DNA from: Rhodococcoides kyotonense
GTDB taxonomy: Bacteria > Actinomycetota > Actinomycetes > Mycobacteriales > Mycobacteriaceae
Assembly: GCF_900188125.1 (NCBI RefSeq)
Contig: NZ_FZOW01000011.1
Location: 186,001 to 250,000, forward strand
Direction of reading: 5' to 3'
DNA length: 64,000 bases
In this document: one piece after another, positions 17,642 to 28,849 of the stretch
Layout: each line of letters starts with the position of its first letter
How positions within the stretch are numbered: position 1 is the stretch's first letter
Made by a program: the position numbers and the translations under genes
Notes under the pieces: model-generated
The model's database searches: none
What the model saw: the letters and a program-made list of their open reading frames with translations, nothing else
Told to the model about the DNA's origin: nothing

Positions 17642-19567
17642 GTGTGTGGACTACTCGGTGTACTCACGTCGGCCGGCACGGACGCTGCGGGAGTGGACCT
17701 TGTCTCCTCCGCCATGCACTGTATGCGCCACCGCGGACCCGACGAACCAGGAACGTGGCACGACGACGACGTCATCTACGGGTTCAATCGTTTGTCGATC
17801 ATCGACATCGAGCATTCTCATCAGCCTCTGCGCTGGGGACCTGCGGACAATCCGACGCGTTATGCCCTCACTTTCAACGGTGAGATCTACAACTACATCG
17901 AGCTTCGCGACGAACTCACGCGCGACCACGGTGCCGAGTTCTTCACCGAGGGCGACGGCGAGCCCATCGTCGCGGCGTTCCACTATTGGGGTGCCGACGC
18001 TGTCCGGCGGTTACGCGGAATGTTCGCGTTCGCCATATGGGACACCGAGACCCGTGAGTTGTTCCTCGCGCGTGACCCGTTCGGCATCAAACCGTTGTTC
18101 CTCGCCACCGGTTCCGGCGGAACTGCCTTCGGTAGCGAGAAGAAGAGTCTGCTGGAGCTGACCGACCTCGTCGGCATCGGCACCGAACTCGATCCGCGCG
18201 CGACCGAGCACTACACCGTCTTGCAGTACGTGCCCGAGCCGGAGACGCTGCACCGCGAGATCCGTCGACTCGAGTCGGGTTGCTACGCGACGCTCTCCCC
18301 CGGGACAGCCCCGAAGATCACCCGCTACTTCACGCCCAAGTTCCCGGTGAAGCCCTTCGCGGCCGGCTCCGAGGCAGCGCGATACAAGGAGATCGCGGAG
18401 GCGCTGGAAGATTCCGTCGCCAAGCACATGCGCGCCGACGTCACGGTCGGCTCGTTCCTGTCCGGCGGCATCGATTCGACCGCTATCGCCGCGTTGGCGA
18501 TGCGGCACAACCCGAACCTGATCACGTTCACCACCGGGTTCGAGCGCGAGGGGTATTCCGAGGTCGACGTCGCCGCGGAGTCGGCCGCGGCCATCGGTGC
18601 GCGCCACGTCGTCAAGGTCGTCGGTCCCGAAGAGTTCGCAGCGTCGATTCCCGAGATCGTCTGGTACCTCGACGACCCGGTCGCCGATCCCGCGTTGGTG
18701 CCGCTGTACTTCGTCGCGAAGGAAGCACGCAAACACGTCAAGGTCGTACTGTCCGGCGAGGGCGCAGACGAACTCTTCGGCGGATACACCATCTACCGGG
18801 AACCGTTGTCGCTGAAGCCGTTCGACTATCTGCCCCAGGGGTTGCGTCGTGCAGCGGGCGCGCTGAGCGAGAGAATTCCCGACGGCACCCGCGGCAAGAG
18901 TCTCCTGCATCGGGGCTCGATGACGCTGGAGGAGCGCTACTACGGCAATGCCAGGAGCTTCGGCGACGCGCAACTACGGGCGGTGCTGCGTGATTTCCGT
19001 CCCGAATGGACGCACACCGACGTCACGGCTCCGATCTACGCGCAGTCCGAGGGCTGGGACCCCGTCGCGCGTATGCAGCACCTCGATCTGTTCACGTGGC
19101 TTCGCGGCGACATTCTGGTCAAGGCCGACAAGATCACGATGGCCAATTCACTGGAACTGCGCGTGCCGTTCCTCGATTCCGAGGTGTTCGCGGTTGCCGA
19201 GAAGCTCCCGCTGGATCAGAAGATCACCAAGGACACGACCAAGTACGCCCTGCGCCAAGCACTGGAGGGAATCGTCCCGGGCCATGTCCTGCACCGCGCC
19301 AAGCTCGGTTTCCCTGTGCCGCTGCGGCATTGGCTGCGCGGCACGGAACTGTTCGACTGGGCACATCAGCAGATCGCCGAATCCGAGACCGATCACATCC
19401 TGAACAAGGCCGCCATCACCGCGATGCTGAACGAGCACCGCGAAGGCAGGTCGGACCACAGCCGCCGACTCTGGACGGTGTTGATCTTCATGGTGTGGCA
19501 CGGAATTTTCGTCGAGAAGCGCATCGTGCCGACGATCGCCGAACCGACCTACCCGGTCAGTCTCTGA
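17642..19567 (+). CDS. asnB: Asparagine synthetase (glutamine-hydrolysing)
   Basis: This enzyme makes asparagine from aspartate, glutamine and ATP. The GTG at 17642 is the correct start because it yields Met-Cys2-Gly-Leu-Leu-Gly, with the nucleophilic cysteine that becomes N-terminal after Met removal; the GTG nine bases earlier would bury it. The class II glutaminase domain is followed by the synthetase domain with the pyrophosphate loop SGGIDSTAIAAL. At 641 residues the length is normal. It is divergent from ctaC across 231 bases. In mycobacteria a related AsnB amidates diaminopimelate in peptidoglycan (LtsA), so that role is possible here. Confidence 0.94.
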   Translation: MCGLLGVLTSAGTDAAGVDLVSSAMHCMRHRGPDEPGTWHDDDVIYGFNRLSIIDIEHSHQPLRWGPADNPTRYALTFNGEIYNYIELRDELTRDHGAEFFTEGDGEPIVAAFHYWGADAVRRLRGMFAFAIWDTETRELFLARDPFGIKPLFLATGSGGTAFGSEKKSLLELTDLVGIGTELDPRATEHYTVLQYVPEPETLHREIRRLESGCYATLSPGTAPKITRYFTPKFPVKPFAAGSEAARYKEIAEALEDSVAKHMRADVTVGSFLSGGIDSTAIAALAMRHNPNLITFTTGFEREGYSEVDVAAESAAAIGARHVVKVVGPEEFAASIPEIVWYLDDPVADPALVPLYFVAKEARKHVKVVLSGEGADELFGGYTIYREPLSLKPFDYLPQGLRRAAGALSERIPDGTRGKSLLHRGSMTLEERYYGNARSFGDAQLRAVLRDFRPEWTHTDVTAPIYAQSEGWDPVARMQHLDLFTWLRGDILVKADKITMANSLELRVPFLDSEVFAVAEKLPLDQKITKDTTKYALRQALEGIVPGHVLHRAKLGFPVPLRHWLRGTELFDWAHQQIAESETDHILNKAAITAMLNEHREGRSDHSRRLWTVLIFMVWHGIFVEKRIVPTIAEPTYPVSL

Positions 19568-19586
19568 TTCTCACGATCCACCGAAA

Positions 19587-19635
19587 CATCGATGGGCCGT
19601 CGCAACGCATGAAACGTTGCGGCGGCCCATCGATG
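19587..19635. terminator. Bidirectional hairpin between asnB and adoK
   Basis: CATCGATGGGCCGTCGCAACG pairs with 19615-19635 through 21 positions with one G-U wobble, around a 7-base loop. The asnB and adoK stops flank it. Confidence 0.82.
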
Positions 19636-19646
19636 CGTTACGAGCT

Positions 19647-20749
<1,103 letters not shown>

Positions 20750-20768
20750 TGTTGCTCGGTGCTTCAGC

Positions 20769-21119
20769 TCAGTTGAACGAATCGCCGCAGGCACACGAGC
20801 CTGTTGCGTTCGGGTTGTCGATCGTGAAGCCCTGCTTCTCGATCGTGTCCACGAAGTCGATGGACGCACCCTCGACGTACGGAGCACTCATCCGGTCGAC
20901 AGCCAGCGTGACTCCGTTGAAGTCCACTGCGAGGTCGCCGTCGAGGCTACGGTCGTCGAAGAAGAGCTGATAGCGCAGGCCTGCACAGCCACCGGGCTGG
21001 ACGGCGATACGCAGCGCGAGGTCGTCGCGGCCTTCTTGATCCAGCAACGCCTTGGCCTTCGACGACGCTGCTTCTGTCATCGTGACCTTGTGCGTGATGG
21101 TGTCGTTCGAGACGGTCAT
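20769..21119 (-). CDS. erpA: A-type iron-sulfur cluster carrier (HesB/ErpA family)
   Basis: This 116-residue A-type carrier receives Fe-S clusters and passes them to target enzymes. The three conserved cysteines are present: Cys45 in PGGCAG, and Cys109 and Cys111 in the C-terminal SCACGDSF. It corresponds to M. tuberculosis Rv2204c. Likely clients in this window include LipA and the Rieske protein, although that is inference. CAGGGAGAG precedes the ATG. It stands alone and is divergent from the DUF3043 gene. Confidence 0.92.
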   Translation of the reverse strand: MTVSNDTITHKVTMTEAASSKAKALLDQEGRDDLALRIAVQPGGCAGLRYQLFFDDRSLDGDLAVDFNGVTLAVDRMSAPYVEGASIDFVDTIEKQGFTIDNPNATGSCACGDSFN

Positions 21120-21272
21120 GGGCTCTCCCTGTCAGTCGTACAAACCCGTGAACGTCTCAACCGTACTCCGCGCGCTTGTATTCCTCACACTCCACGTGTA
21201 TTTCACGAGCATGATGTCGGGTCCTCGGCCCGCGGTGACGTGGCCGGTGTTCGCTCAACGCCGCCGAGCCGA

Positions 21273-21278
21273 TAACCT
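21273..21278 (+). promoter_or_regulatory. Probable leaderless -10 element of the DUF3043 gene
   Basis: TAACCT lies six bases before the GTG at 21285. This fits a leaderless transcript, since the GGGAG between them is too close to the start to act as a Shine-Dalgarno. Confidence 0.4.
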
Positions 21279-21284
21279 GGGAGT

Positions 21285-21944
21285 GTGAAGTTGCTACGCC
21301 GCGGAAACTCTGACAATTCGGACGATCGCGATTCCCAGTCCGTCGAGTCCTCTGAATCCACCGAGGACTCGTCGTCGAACGCATCGCTCGGCAAGGGCCG
21401 CCCGACGCCCAAGCGGCGTGAGGCCGAGGCCCGCCGCCGGGGACCCGTGGCTCCCCCGCCGATGACGAGCAAGGAAGCGCGCGAACGCCGTAAGGCAAAC
21501 CGCGGGTCCAAGGCCGATCGCAAAAAGGCGTCCGAGGAACGGCGGGCAGCGTCCGCCGATCGTCGCGAACGGATGCTGGCGGGCGAGGACAAGTACCTCC
21601 TTCCCCGCGACAAGGGCCCGGTTCGCGCCTACGTGCGCGACATCGTCGACGCCCGGCGCAATCTCGTCGGCCTGTTCATGCCGATGGCCTTGCTGCTGAT
21701 CTTCGCGCTGTTCCTGAATCCCGCGGTTCAGGCGTACGTGACGCTCGCGATGTTCGTCATGATGCTGTTCATGGTCATCGAGGGCATCTTCCTGGGCCGC
21801 CTCGTGAACAACCGTGTCCGCGCGCGGTTCCCCGACACCGCCGACGGCGGATTCAAGCTCGGCTGGTATTCCTTCGTTCGTGCCTCGCAGATTCGCAAGA
21901 TGCGAGCTCCGAAGCCTCGCGTCGATCGCGGCGCGGCTGTCTGA
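21285..21944 (+). CDS. DUF3043 membrane protein
   Basis: This 219-residue protein belongs to the actinobacterial DUF3043 family (Rv2206 in M. tuberculosis). The first ~110 residues are hydrophilic and strongly charged (KGRPTPKRREAEARRRGP, ERRAASADRRERM). Two membrane spans follow (LFMPMALLLIFALFLN and YVTLAMFVMMLFMVIEGIF), then a basic C-terminus. Function is unknown. It precedes cobU by 3 bases, so co-transcription with the cobalamin genes is likely, although no biochemical link is known. Confidence 0.88.
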   Translation: MKLLRRGNSDNSDDRDSQSVESSESTEDSSSNASLGKGRPTPKRREAEARRRGPVAPPPMTSKEARERRKANRGSKADRKKASEERRAASADRRERMLAGEDKYLLPRDKGPVRAYVRDIVDARRNLVGLFMPMALLLIFALFLNPAVQAYVTLAMFVMMLFMVIEGIFLGRLVNNRVRARFPDTADGGFKLGWYSFVRASQIRKMRAPKPRVDRGAAV

Positions 21945-21947
21945 CCT

Positions 21948-22514
21948 GTGACGCCGAGCCAGCGCATCCTCGTTCTCGGCGGCACACGGTCGGGAAAGTC
22001 GGCGTACGCGGAAGCTCTCGTCGACAGCTCATCGCCCGTTCGATACGTCGCGACCGGACGGCGTGATCCGTCCGACGCGGACTGGGAAGCCCGCATCGAC
22101 GATCACCGCGCGCGACGGCCGGAGCAGTGGTCCACCGTCGAGGCCTCGGCGAACCTCGCGGAGGTCATCGGCGAGGAGTCCGGCAGCACCATCGTCGACG
22201 ACCTGGGCACTTGGCTGACCCACACGTTCGACGACCTGAACGCCTGGGACAGCCCCCGCGGGACCGTCGGGCCGCGCGTCGACGCCGTCGTCGATGCCGT
22301 CGCAGCAGCCACCGGGCACCTGATTCTCGTCAGCCCCGAGGTGGGGATGAGCGTCGTCCCGGAGACTCGCGCCGGCCGACTGTTCCAGGACGAGATCGGC
22401 TCACTGAACTCGTCTCTCGCGGCAGTGTGCGACTCCGTCGTACTCGTCGTGGCGGGCCTCCCCCTCGTGTTGAAAAGTTCCGACACTCCACTTCCACGAA
22501 AGGGTCGGCAGTGA
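21948..22514 (+). CDS. cobU: Adenosylcobinamide kinase / cobinamide-phosphate guanylyltransferase
   Basis: This bifunctional enzyme phosphorylates adenosylcobinamide and then attaches GMP during nucleotide-loop assembly of cobalamin. The P-loop LGGTRSGKS is at residues 10-18, followed by the conserved [12 protein letters not shown] and the catalytic-His region [11 protein letters not shown]. The length of 188 residues is typical. It starts at GTG three bases after the DUF3043 gene and its TGA overlaps the GTG of cobT, so the two are translationally coupled. Confidence 0.93.
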   Translation: MTPSQRILVLGGTRSGKSAYAEALVDSSSPVRYVATGRRDPSDADWEARIDDHRARRPEQWSTVEASANLAEVIGEESGSTIVDDLGTWLTHTFDDLNAWDSPRGTVGPRVDAVVDAVAAATGHLILVSPEVGMSVVPETRAGRLFQDEIGSLNSSLAAVCDSVVLVVAGLPLVLKSSDTPLPRKGRQ

Positions 22515-23593
22515 CCGCGAATTCGGACCCCACCGAACTGTCGACGCCGTTGCGGCCGGTGTCTCCGCCGTCGGCGGACGCGCGCAAGGCCGCGTCGGAA
22601 CGACAGCGAATCCTGACCAAGCCTGCAGGGAGCCTCGGCCGGATCGAAGAGATCGGCGAGTGGATTGCGGCATGCCAGGATGCCTGTCCCCCACAGCCTT
22701 TGACGCGCCCACGCGTCGTCGTGTTCGCCGGTGACCACGGCGTCACCGCTCACGGCGTGTCGGCCTACCCCGCCGAAGTGACCGGTCAGATGGTCGCGAA
22801 CTTCCTGGCCGGCGGAGCGGCCGTCAACGCTCTGGCGGCGACCGCGGGCGCCACGGTTCGCGTCGTCGACATCTCGGTCGATTCCGATACCGATCCGTCC
22901 GTCAGCAACTACAAGGTACGACGCTCCAGCGGTTCGATCGACCGCGAGGACGCCCTCACCGAAGAGGAAGTTCGTGCTGCGATCGACGCGGGTCGGGCCA
23001 TCGCCGACGAGGAGGTCGACAGTGGCGCGGACCTGCTCGTCGCAGGCGATATGGGAATCGGAAACACCACTCCCGCAACAGCTTTGATCGCAGCTTTGAC
23101 CGACACCGAACCCGTCGCCGCGGTCGGGCGCGGCACCGGCGTCGACGACGCGGGATGGATGCGCAAGACCGCCGCGATTCGTGACGCGATGCGACGGGCG
23201 CGACCGGTCGTCAAGGATCCGGTGGCGCTTCTGCGGGTTGCGGGCGGCGCCGACATCGCCGCGATGGCAGGCTTCGTCGCGCAAGCAGCACATCGTCGCA
23301 CGCCGGTGATTCTGGACGGCGTCGTCGTCACCGCGGCAGCGCTCGTCGCCGAGGAAGCCGCACGCGGCGCTCGTGAATGGTGGGTCGCCGGTCACCGTTC
23401 CACCGAACCCGCTCACTCGATCGCCCTGCGGCACTTGCGTATCGAGCCACTTCTCGAGTTGGACATGCGGCTCGGCGAAGGATCGGGCGCCCTCGTCGCG
23501 CTTCCCTTGATCCACGCGGCGATCGCGACGCTGTCGCAGATGTCGACGTTCGCCGACGCCGGAGTCAGCACCGAAGCCACTCCCGACCGCTGA
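22511..23593 (+). CDS. cobT: Nicotinate-nucleotide-dimethylbenzimidazole phosphoribosyltransferase
   Basis: CobT makes alpha-ribazole phosphate, the lower ligand of cobalamin. Family motifs are [17 protein letters not shown] near the N-terminus, VVFAGDHGV, the [21 protein letters not shown] loop and the C-terminal RLGEGSGA with its catalytic Glu. The GTG at 22511 overlaps the cobU stop (GTGA) and gives a normal 360-residue protein. The frame opens far upstream inside cobU but that part is not CobT. Confidence 0.95.
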   Translation: MTANSDPTELSTPLRPVSPPSADARKAASERQRILTKPAGSLGRIEEIGEWIAACQDACPPQPLTRPRVVVFAGDHGVTAHGVSAYPAEVTGQMVANFLAGGAAVNALAATAGATVRVVDISVDSDTDPSVSNYKVRRSSGSIDREDALTEEEVRAAIDAGRAIADEEVDSGADLLVAGDMGIGNTTPATALIAALTDTEPVAAVGRGTGVDDAGWMRKTAAIRDAMRRARPVVKDPVALLRVAGGADIAAMAGFVAQAAHRRTPVILDGVVVTAAALVAEEAARGAREWWVAGHRSTEPAHSIALRHLRIEPLLELDMRLGEGSGALVALPLIHAAIATLSQMSTFADAGVSTEATPDR

Positions 23594-23595
23594 CC

Positions 23596-24360
23596 ATGCG
23601 CGCGGCAATCGTCGGCCCTGCACTCGCACTGTCCTGGTTGACGGTTCTGCCCGTCCGGGGACCGCAGCAGGTCGATCGAGCCGCGGCAACCAAGGCCATC
23701 GCGTCGGCGCCGCTCGTCGGGCTTCTGTTGGGTTCGCTTGCGGCGCTGACACTGTGGGCCGCGGGCGCAGGTTCACTGAACGGAATTCTCGCAGGCTTTC
23801 TCGCGGTCGGACTGCTCGCGCTCGTCACTCGCGGCATGCACGTCGACGGTCTCGCCGACACCGTCGACGGATTGGGCTGCTACGGACCACCGGAACGCGC
23901 ACGAGAAGTCATGCAGTCGGGTGGAGCGGGCCCGTTCGGCGTCGCCGCGATCGTCGTCGTATTCGCTGTGCAGGCAACGGGATTCGCGTCGCTGGCAGAT
24001 CGGCATGCATGGTGGTCCATCGTGTTCGCCGCCGTCGTCGGACGCGTCTGTGTCGTCCTCGCATGCCGCCGAGGAGTCCCCGCCGCGTCCGAGCGCGGTT
24101 TCGGCGCTCTGGTGGCCGGGACGCAGCAGGCGTACGTCATCGCGATCTGGATGATCGCCGCGCTTGGCCTGTCGACCTTCCTCGTCGACGACCGGTGGTG
24201 GCAGGGCCCGATCGTCGTCGCCGCTGCGGCGATGTTCACCGAACTGGCCGTCCGTCATTGCTGCCGACGGTTCGGCGGACTCAGCGGCGACGTGCTGGGC
24301 GCCGTCGTAGAGGTGACGACGGCGATCACCGTCGTCGGCCTCCTGCTCGGCGGCCGATAG
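23596..24360 (+). CDS. cobS: Adenosylcobinamide-GDP ribazoletransferase (cobalamin synthase)
   Basis: This membrane enzyme joins alpha-ribazole to adenosylcobinamide-GDP, the last step before dephosphorylation to cobalamin. The 254 residues are largely hydrophobic. The family motif LVTRGMHVDGLADTVDGLG contains the conserved acidic metal-binding residues, and GPFGVAAI follows. ATG lies 3 bases after the cobT stop. It ends 12 bases before the convergent ilvE. The cobU-cobT-cobS unit and the distant cobC and cobD cover the late steps of B12 synthesis. Confidence 0.94.
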   Translation: MRAAIVGPALALSWLTVLPVRGPQQVDRAAATKAIASAPLVGLLLGSLAALTLWAAGAGSLNGILAGFLAVGLLALVTRGMHVDGLADTVDGLGCYGPPERAREVMQSGGAGPFGVAAIVVVFAVQATGFASLADRHAWWSIVFAAVVGRVCVVLACRRGVPAASERGFGALVAGTQQAYVIAIWMIAALGLSTFLVDDRWWQGPIVVAAAAMFTELAVRHCCRRFGGLSGDVLGAVVEVTTAITVVGLLLGGR

Positions 24361-24372
24361 GACCGAAGCGAC

Positions 24373-25476
24373 TCAGCGAAGCGTCGTCATCCACCCGTGG
24401 GTGTCGGCGAACGTTCCACGCTGAATGCCGGTGAGGGTGTCCCGCAGTGCAAGCGTGATCTCACCGGGCTCGCCGTCGGCGATCGTGAACTCCCCGTCGG
24501 CAGACTTCACGCTGCCGACCGGAGTGATGACAGCGGCCGTGCCACACGCGAAGACCTCGGTGATTTCACCTGACTCGGCCTTCTTCTGCCACTCCTCCGT
24601 CGAGATACGACGCTCCTCCACGGGAATTCCGGAGTCGGTCGCAAGTGCGAGCAACGAATCGCGCGTGATACCCGGAAGCAACGAGCCCGACAGCGACGGC
24701 GTGACCAGCCGCGCGTCCGAGCCGGAGCCGAAGACGAAGAACAGGTTCATGCCTCCCATCTCCTCGACGTAGCGGCGCTCGATGGCGTCGAGCCAGACGA
24801 CCTGATCGCATCCCTGCTCGCTGGCCTGCGCCTGTGCGAGAAGCGATGCAGCGTAGTTGCCTGCGAACTTGGCCGCGCCCGTTCCGCCAGGAGCGGCGCG
24901 CACGTACTCGGTGGACAGCCAGACGCTGACCGGCTTGACCCCACGCGGGAAGTAGGCGCCCGCCGGAGACGCGATCAGCATGTATCGGTAGTCGTTCGCC
25001 GGACGCACACCGAGCCCGGCTTCGGTGGAGAACATGAACGGGCGCAGGTAGAGAGCGTCCTCGCCGCCGGCTTCCGGGACCCACGCGTGATCTGCGGCGA
25101 GTAGCTGTTCGATCGACCCGATGAACAGCTCGTCGGGTAGTTCCGGCATCGCGAGCCGACGAGCCGAGGACCGGAAGCGCTCGGCGTTCGCCGTGACACG
25201 GAACGACGCGAATTCACCGTTCGGCTGGCGGTAGACCTTCAGACCCTCGAAGATCGCCTGCCCGTAGTGCAGGACCATCGCCGCCGGATCCAACTCGATC
25301 GGCCCGTACGGGGTGATCGTGGCGTCGTGCCAGCCCTTGTCCGCGGTGTAGTCGACGATCGCCATGTGGTCGGTGAAGAACTTCCCGAACCCCGGCGCAG
25401 CAAGTACGGCCTCCCTGGCCTCCGACGGCGCGGGAGAGGGATGCTGCACACGGGTGAATTCGGGTAGGCCAGTCAT
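24373..25476 (-). CDS. ilvE: Branched-chain amino acid aminotransferase
   Basis: This class IV PLP enzyme interconverts valine, leucine and isoleucine with their 2-oxo acids. The PLP lysine lies in [12 protein letters not shown], and the [16 protein letters not shown] segment and C-terminal [15 protein letters not shown] loop (phosphate binding) are family hallmarks. The 367-residue length matches M. tuberculosis IlvE (368). TAAGAT lies 8 bases upstream of the ATG without a Shine-Dalgarno, suggesting a leaderless mRNA. It lies 34 bases downstream of gcvT on the same strand. Confidence 0.95.
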   Translation of the reverse strand: MTGLPEFTRVQHPSPAPSEAREAVLAAPGFGKFFTDHMAIVDYTADKGWHDATITPYGPIELDPAAMVLHYGQAIFEGLKVYRQPNGEFASFRVTANAERFRSSARRLAMPELPDELFIGSIEQLLAADHAWVPEAGGEDALYLRPFMFSTEAGLGVRPANDYRYMLIASPAGAYFPRGVKPVSVWLSTEYVRAAPGGTGAAKFAGNYAASLLAQAQASEQGCDQVVWLDAIERRYVEEMGGMNLFFVFGSGSDARLVTPSLSGSLLPGITRDSLLALATDSGIPVEERRISTEEWQKKAESGEITEVFACGTAAVITPVGSVKSADGEFTIADGEPGEITLALRDTLTGIQRGTFADTHGWMTTLR

Positions 25477-25484
25477 GAGGACAA

Positions 25485-25490
25485 ATCTTA
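25485..25490 (-). promoter_or_regulatory. Probable leaderless -10 element of ilvE
   Basis: On the minus strand TAAGAT is followed by eight bases and the ATG at 25476. This suggests ilvE is transcribed from its own promoter in addition to any read-through from gcvT. Confidence 0.35.
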
Positions 25491-25510
25491 TCGAACGACC
25501 GTAACCCGGC

Positions 25511-26608
25511 TCACTTGGTGTTCGGCGTGACGAACGGTGGTGCCACGATCGCGCATTTCAACGCCCGCCCACGCACGTCGACCTCGACCTCGTCGCCGTC
25601 GGACACACCGGCCGCGGTGTCGACGAGCGCCAACGCGATTCCCACTCCGAGTGACGGCGAGAACGTGCCCGACGTCGTCGTGCCGATCGCCGAACCGTCG
25701 TGGCTCACCGTCAGCCCGGGTCGCAGGACGCCGCGTCCCAGTGCCTTGATGCCACGAATCGTTCGAGCCGGTCCAGCTGCTTTCTCGGCGGCGAGAGCGT
25801 CCTTGCCCCAGAACGCGTCCTTCTTCCAGCCGACGGCCCACCCGCACCGCGCCTCGACCGGCGAGATGTCGAGCGACAGCTCGTGTCCGTGCAGCGGGTA
25901 CCCCATCTCCGTGCGCAGCGTGTCACGCGCGCCGAGCCCGGCAACCTGACCCCCGGCTGCGCGGACGGCGTCGACCAACGCGCGGAAGAGAGCGTCGGCG
26001 TCGGACCACGACGGGACCAGCTCGTATCCGTGCTCACCGGTGTATCCGGTGCGACACACGCGAACCGGGATCTCGCCCCACAGCGCGTCCTCGAACGCCA
26101 TGTACTCCATGTCGACCGGCAGACCCAACTGCTCGACGACGCCTCGCGAACCCGGGCCCTGCACGGCCAGCACTCCGTACTCACGATGCTGATCCACCAC
26201 CGTGATTCCCTCCGGCGCCTTCTCCGAGAGTGCGGCGACGACCGCAGCCGTATTGGCGGCATTGGGGATCAGGAAGACCTCGTCGGGGCCGACGAAGTAG
26301 GCGATCAGATCGTCGACGACTCCACCGGATTCGGTGCAGCACAACGTGTATTGCGCCTTGCCGGGTCCGACGCGGCCCAGATCGTTCGTCAGCGCCCTGT
26401 TGACGAAGTCGGCGGCACCCGGGCCGGACACCAGAGCCTTGCCGAGGTGGCTGACGTCGAACACGCCGACACTCTCGCGGACCGCCTTGTGCTCGGCGAC
26501 CACACCGGCGTACGACACCGGCATCTCCCAGCCACCGAACGGAGCGAACGTCGCGCCGAGGTCGACATGGACATCGTGAACCGGGCCTCGCAGGAGTTCG
26601 TCGCTCAT
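25511..26608 (-). CDS. gcvT: Glycine cleavage system T protein (aminomethyltransferase)
   Basis: GcvT releases ammonia from the aminomethyl-lipoyl H protein and forms methylene-tetrahydrofolate. The 365-residue product shows the conserved N-terminus ([18 protein letters not shown]), the VFDVSHLGK strand, and the folate-binding Asp region. The ATG at 26608 is preferred to the frame opening at 26662: it has TAGCGT 8 bases upstream and gives the family N-terminus. The lipoyl-dependent system fits the lipA/lipB genes nearby. The P and H genes are not in this window. Confidence 0.94.
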   Translation of the reverse strand: MSDELLRGPVHDVHVDLGATFAPFGGWEMPVSYAGVVAEHKAVRESVGVFDVSHLGKALVSGPGAADFVNRALTNDLGRVGPGKAQYTLCCTESGGVVDDLIAYFVGPDEVFLIPNAANTAAVVAALSEKAPEGITVVDQHREYGVLAVQGPGSRGVVEQLGLPVDMEYMAFEDALWGEIPVRVCRTGYTGEHGYELVPSWSDADALFRALVDAVRAAGGQVAGLGARDTLRTEMGYPLHGHELSLDISPVEARCGWAVGWKKDAFWGKDALAAEKAAGPARTIRGIKALGRGVLRPGLTVSHDGSAIGTTTSGTFSPSLGVGIALALVDTAAGVSDGDEVEVDVRGRALKCAIVAPPFVTPNTK

Positions 26609-26616
26609 AGCGGCCA

Positions 26617-26622
26617 ACGCTA
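26617..26622 (-). promoter_or_regulatory. Probable leaderless -10 element of gcvT
   Basis: TAGCGT on the minus strand, eight bases before the ATG at 26608 and without a Shine-Dalgarno, supports the internal start. Confidence 0.35.
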
Positions 26623-26689
26623 TCGGACGAGGTGCGATCACTACGATCGAGTGGACCGACAATCTCTTCCCACTCGTAGGAGCTGCTCA

Positions 26690-28207
26690 GTGCCTTCCTC
26701 CGCATCCCGGACTCTCGGACCCGACCTGGTTTTGGCCGGCCGCCTCGGCAAGAACGTCGACGTACTCGTCGTCGCGCTGAGTACAAGCGAGGACGGGCTG
26801 GAGCTCGTCATCACCGACGACATTTCCGACGACGCCGTTTCCTCCGGACTTCTCGACGCATTCGAGACGGTCGGCGCCACGGGTAAAGCAGACGAGCTGA
26901 CGCGCATCCCCGCCCCGGCGGGATTGGCCGTCGGAAGCGTCCTCGCCGTCGGTCTCGGCAAGTCCGCCGACATCGACGACGAGCGGATTCGTCGATCGGC
27001 AGGAACGGCGGCCCGGGCGTTGGCAGGTACCACCACCGTCGCCACGACCCTCTCGTCGCTGGATCTGGGCGCAGCTGCCGAGGGTTTCTTCCTCGGGGCG
27101 TACAGCTTCACGGAGTTCAAGTCGTCGTTGTCCGCCCCCGGCCCGGACGCGGGCCCGCTCGGCCGCGTCGAACTGCTCGTCCCCAATGTCCGCGCACGAG
27201 AAGCGAAGGCCGAGCTCGCCCGGTCGATCGCCATCGCGGAATCCGTCGCGATCGCACGCGACTTCGTCAACACTCCCCCGAGCCACCTCTACCCTGAGGC
27301 GTTCGCGGCCCGCGCGAAGGAACTCGGCACCGACGTCGGACTGAAGGTCGAAATCCTCGACGACAAGGCGCTCGAAAAGGGTGGCTACGGCGGCATTCAC
27401 GGCGTCGGCAAGGGGTCGTCGCGGTTGCCTCGTCTCGTGCGACTGACGCACGCGGGCGGCAAGCGAAAGTCCAAGAAGGTGGCACTCGTCGGCAAGGGCA
27501 TCACGTTCGACACCGGCGGCATCTCGATCAAGCCCGCGGCAGGCATGGAGAACATGACGTCGGACATGGCCGGCGCTGCCGCCGTCATCGCGACCGTCAT
27601 CCTCGCGGCGAAGGTCGGACTGGAACTCGACGTCGTCGCGACGGTTCCGATGGCCGAGAACATGCCGTCGGGCACAGCGCAGCGTCCCGGTGACGTGCTG
27701 ACGCAGTACGGCGGCATCACCGTCGAGGTCATCAACACCGATGCCGAAGGCCGTCTCGTGCTCGCCGACGCCATCGTGCGCGCGTGCGAGGACGATCCCG
27801 ACTACCTCATCGACACCGCGACGCTCACGGGCGCTCAGGTCGTCGCGCTCGGAAACCGCACTCCGGGTGTCATGGGCACCGACGAGTTCCGTGACCGTGT
27901 CGCGGAGATCTCACAGGCCGTCGGCGAGGACGGCTGGGCGATGCCGCTACCCAAGGAGATTCGCCGCGAGCTCGACTCCAAGGTGGCCGACCTCGCGAAC
28001 GTGACCAACAACCGCGCGGGCGGCATGTTGGCCGCTGCGCTGTTCCTGAAGGAGTTCGTCGCCGAGGGCGTCGAGTGGGCGCACATCGATGTCGCAGGAC
28101 CGGCGTACAACACCGGCGGCCCGTTCGGTTACGTCGGCAAGGGCGGCACCGGAGTTCCCGTGCGCACGATGTTCGCGGTACTGGAGGACATCGTCGAAAA
28201 CGGCTAG
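26690..28207 (+). CDS. pepA: Leucyl aminopeptidase (M17)
   Basis: This cytosolic metallo-aminopeptidase of 505 residues contains the M17 signature [13 protein letters not shown], the metal-binding [14 protein letters not shown], and the [10 protein letters not shown] segment. The GTG at 26690 is chosen because TAGGAG lies 7 bases upstream; the frame is open far further upstream through gcvT antisense. It is divergent from gcvT. Function is peptide turnover. Confidence 0.95.
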   Translation: MPSSASRTLGPDLVLAGRLGKNVDVLVVALSTSEDGLELVITDDISDDAVSSGLLDAFETVGATGKADELTRIPAPAGLAVGSVLAVGLGKSADIDDERIRRSAGTAARALAGTTTVATTLSSLDLGAAAEGFFLGAYSFTEFKSSLSAPGPDAGPLGRVELLVPNVRAREAKAELARSIAIAESVAIARDFVNTPPSHLYPEAFAARAKELGTDVGLKVEILDDKALEKGGYGGIHGVGKGSSRLPRLVRLTHAGGKRKSKKVALVGKGITFDTGGISIKPAAGMENMTSDMAGAAAVIATVILAAKVGLELDVVATVPMAENMPSGTAQRPGDVLTQYGGITVEVINTDAEGRLVLADAIVRACEDDPDYLIDTATLTGAQVVALGNRTPGVMGTDEFRDRVAEISQAVGEDGWAMPLPKEIRRELDSKVADLANVTNNRAGGMLAAALFLKEFVAEGVEWAHIDVAGPAYNTGGPFGYVGKGGTGVPVRTMFAVLEDIVENG

Positions 28208-28213
28208 CGCCCC

Positions 28214-28253
28214 GTGAGTGAAAATGTAGAGCCCGCTCTACATTTTCACTCAC
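28214..28253. terminator. Bidirectional hairpin between pepA and the convergent small gene
   Basis: An 18-bp perfect stem (GTGAGTGAAAATGTAGAG with its complement) around a CCCG loop. The stem is AT-rich and stands out from the GC-rich surroundings. It lies 7 bases after the pepA stop and 16 bases from the opposing stop. Confidence 0.82.
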
Positions 28254-28268
28254 GACCCTCGGGTCGAC

Positions 28269-28601
28269 TCACAAGCCTTCGGCCCGCTTGCGAAGAATCT
28301 TCTGCCGAGCGTCGTGGTCGCGCATGCGTTGTGGATACCCCGTCTTGCGAACGTCGTAGACGGGGATCTTCAGGTCCGGACCAAGCTTTCGGATGCTGCG
28401 CTCGTCGACGGCTCGACGGGTCCACTCCCCGTCTTTCGCGACGAGAACGACAGTGACAGGAGTCACTGTGGTCTTGGGTTCGACGAACGCCTCGACCCCC
28501 GTGCGCGCTGCCGTCCAGTCGGCGAGGTAGTCCGCGGCAGAGCTGTCTCCACCGCGTCTACCTCTGCCCCCGCGTCGTGAGAAACGGCCGAACAACCCCA
28601 T
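28269..28601 (-). CDS. Conserved actinobacterial protein, function unknown
   Basis: This 110-residue basic protein begins [18 protein letters not shown], then has a globular part with the strand [19 protein letters not shown] and a segment [20 protein letters not shown]. The ATG is preceded by AAGGAG, so translation is likely. I do not recognise a characterised family. No signal peptide or membrane span is seen. It is convergent with pepA and divergent from sucB. Confidence 0.78.
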   Translation of the reverse strand: MGLFGRFSRRGGRGRRGGDSSAADYLADWTAARTGVEAFVEPKTTVTPVTVVLVAKDGEWTRRAVDERSIRKLGPDLKIPVYDVRKTGYPQRMRDHDARQKILRKRAEGL

Positions 28602-28849
28602 CGGTGACTCCTTCGTGTGTGCGCCGAGACTGCGGTCGCGATCGTTCCGAACTTTGGTTACTCACCAGTTTGCCAGCGCAACAGCCGCCCTCGGGGAACA
28701 CGCGATCGCCGAGGATGGAAGGATGGATTGTGAAGGTCGCAATTATCGCAAGTAACGTCCGCGACCCCAGCAACGCCAGCAGAATGGTCCACGACCACAA
28801 GTCGCCGGACCGAAAATACCCGCATACAACTGTCGAGGAGTCAACAGAC

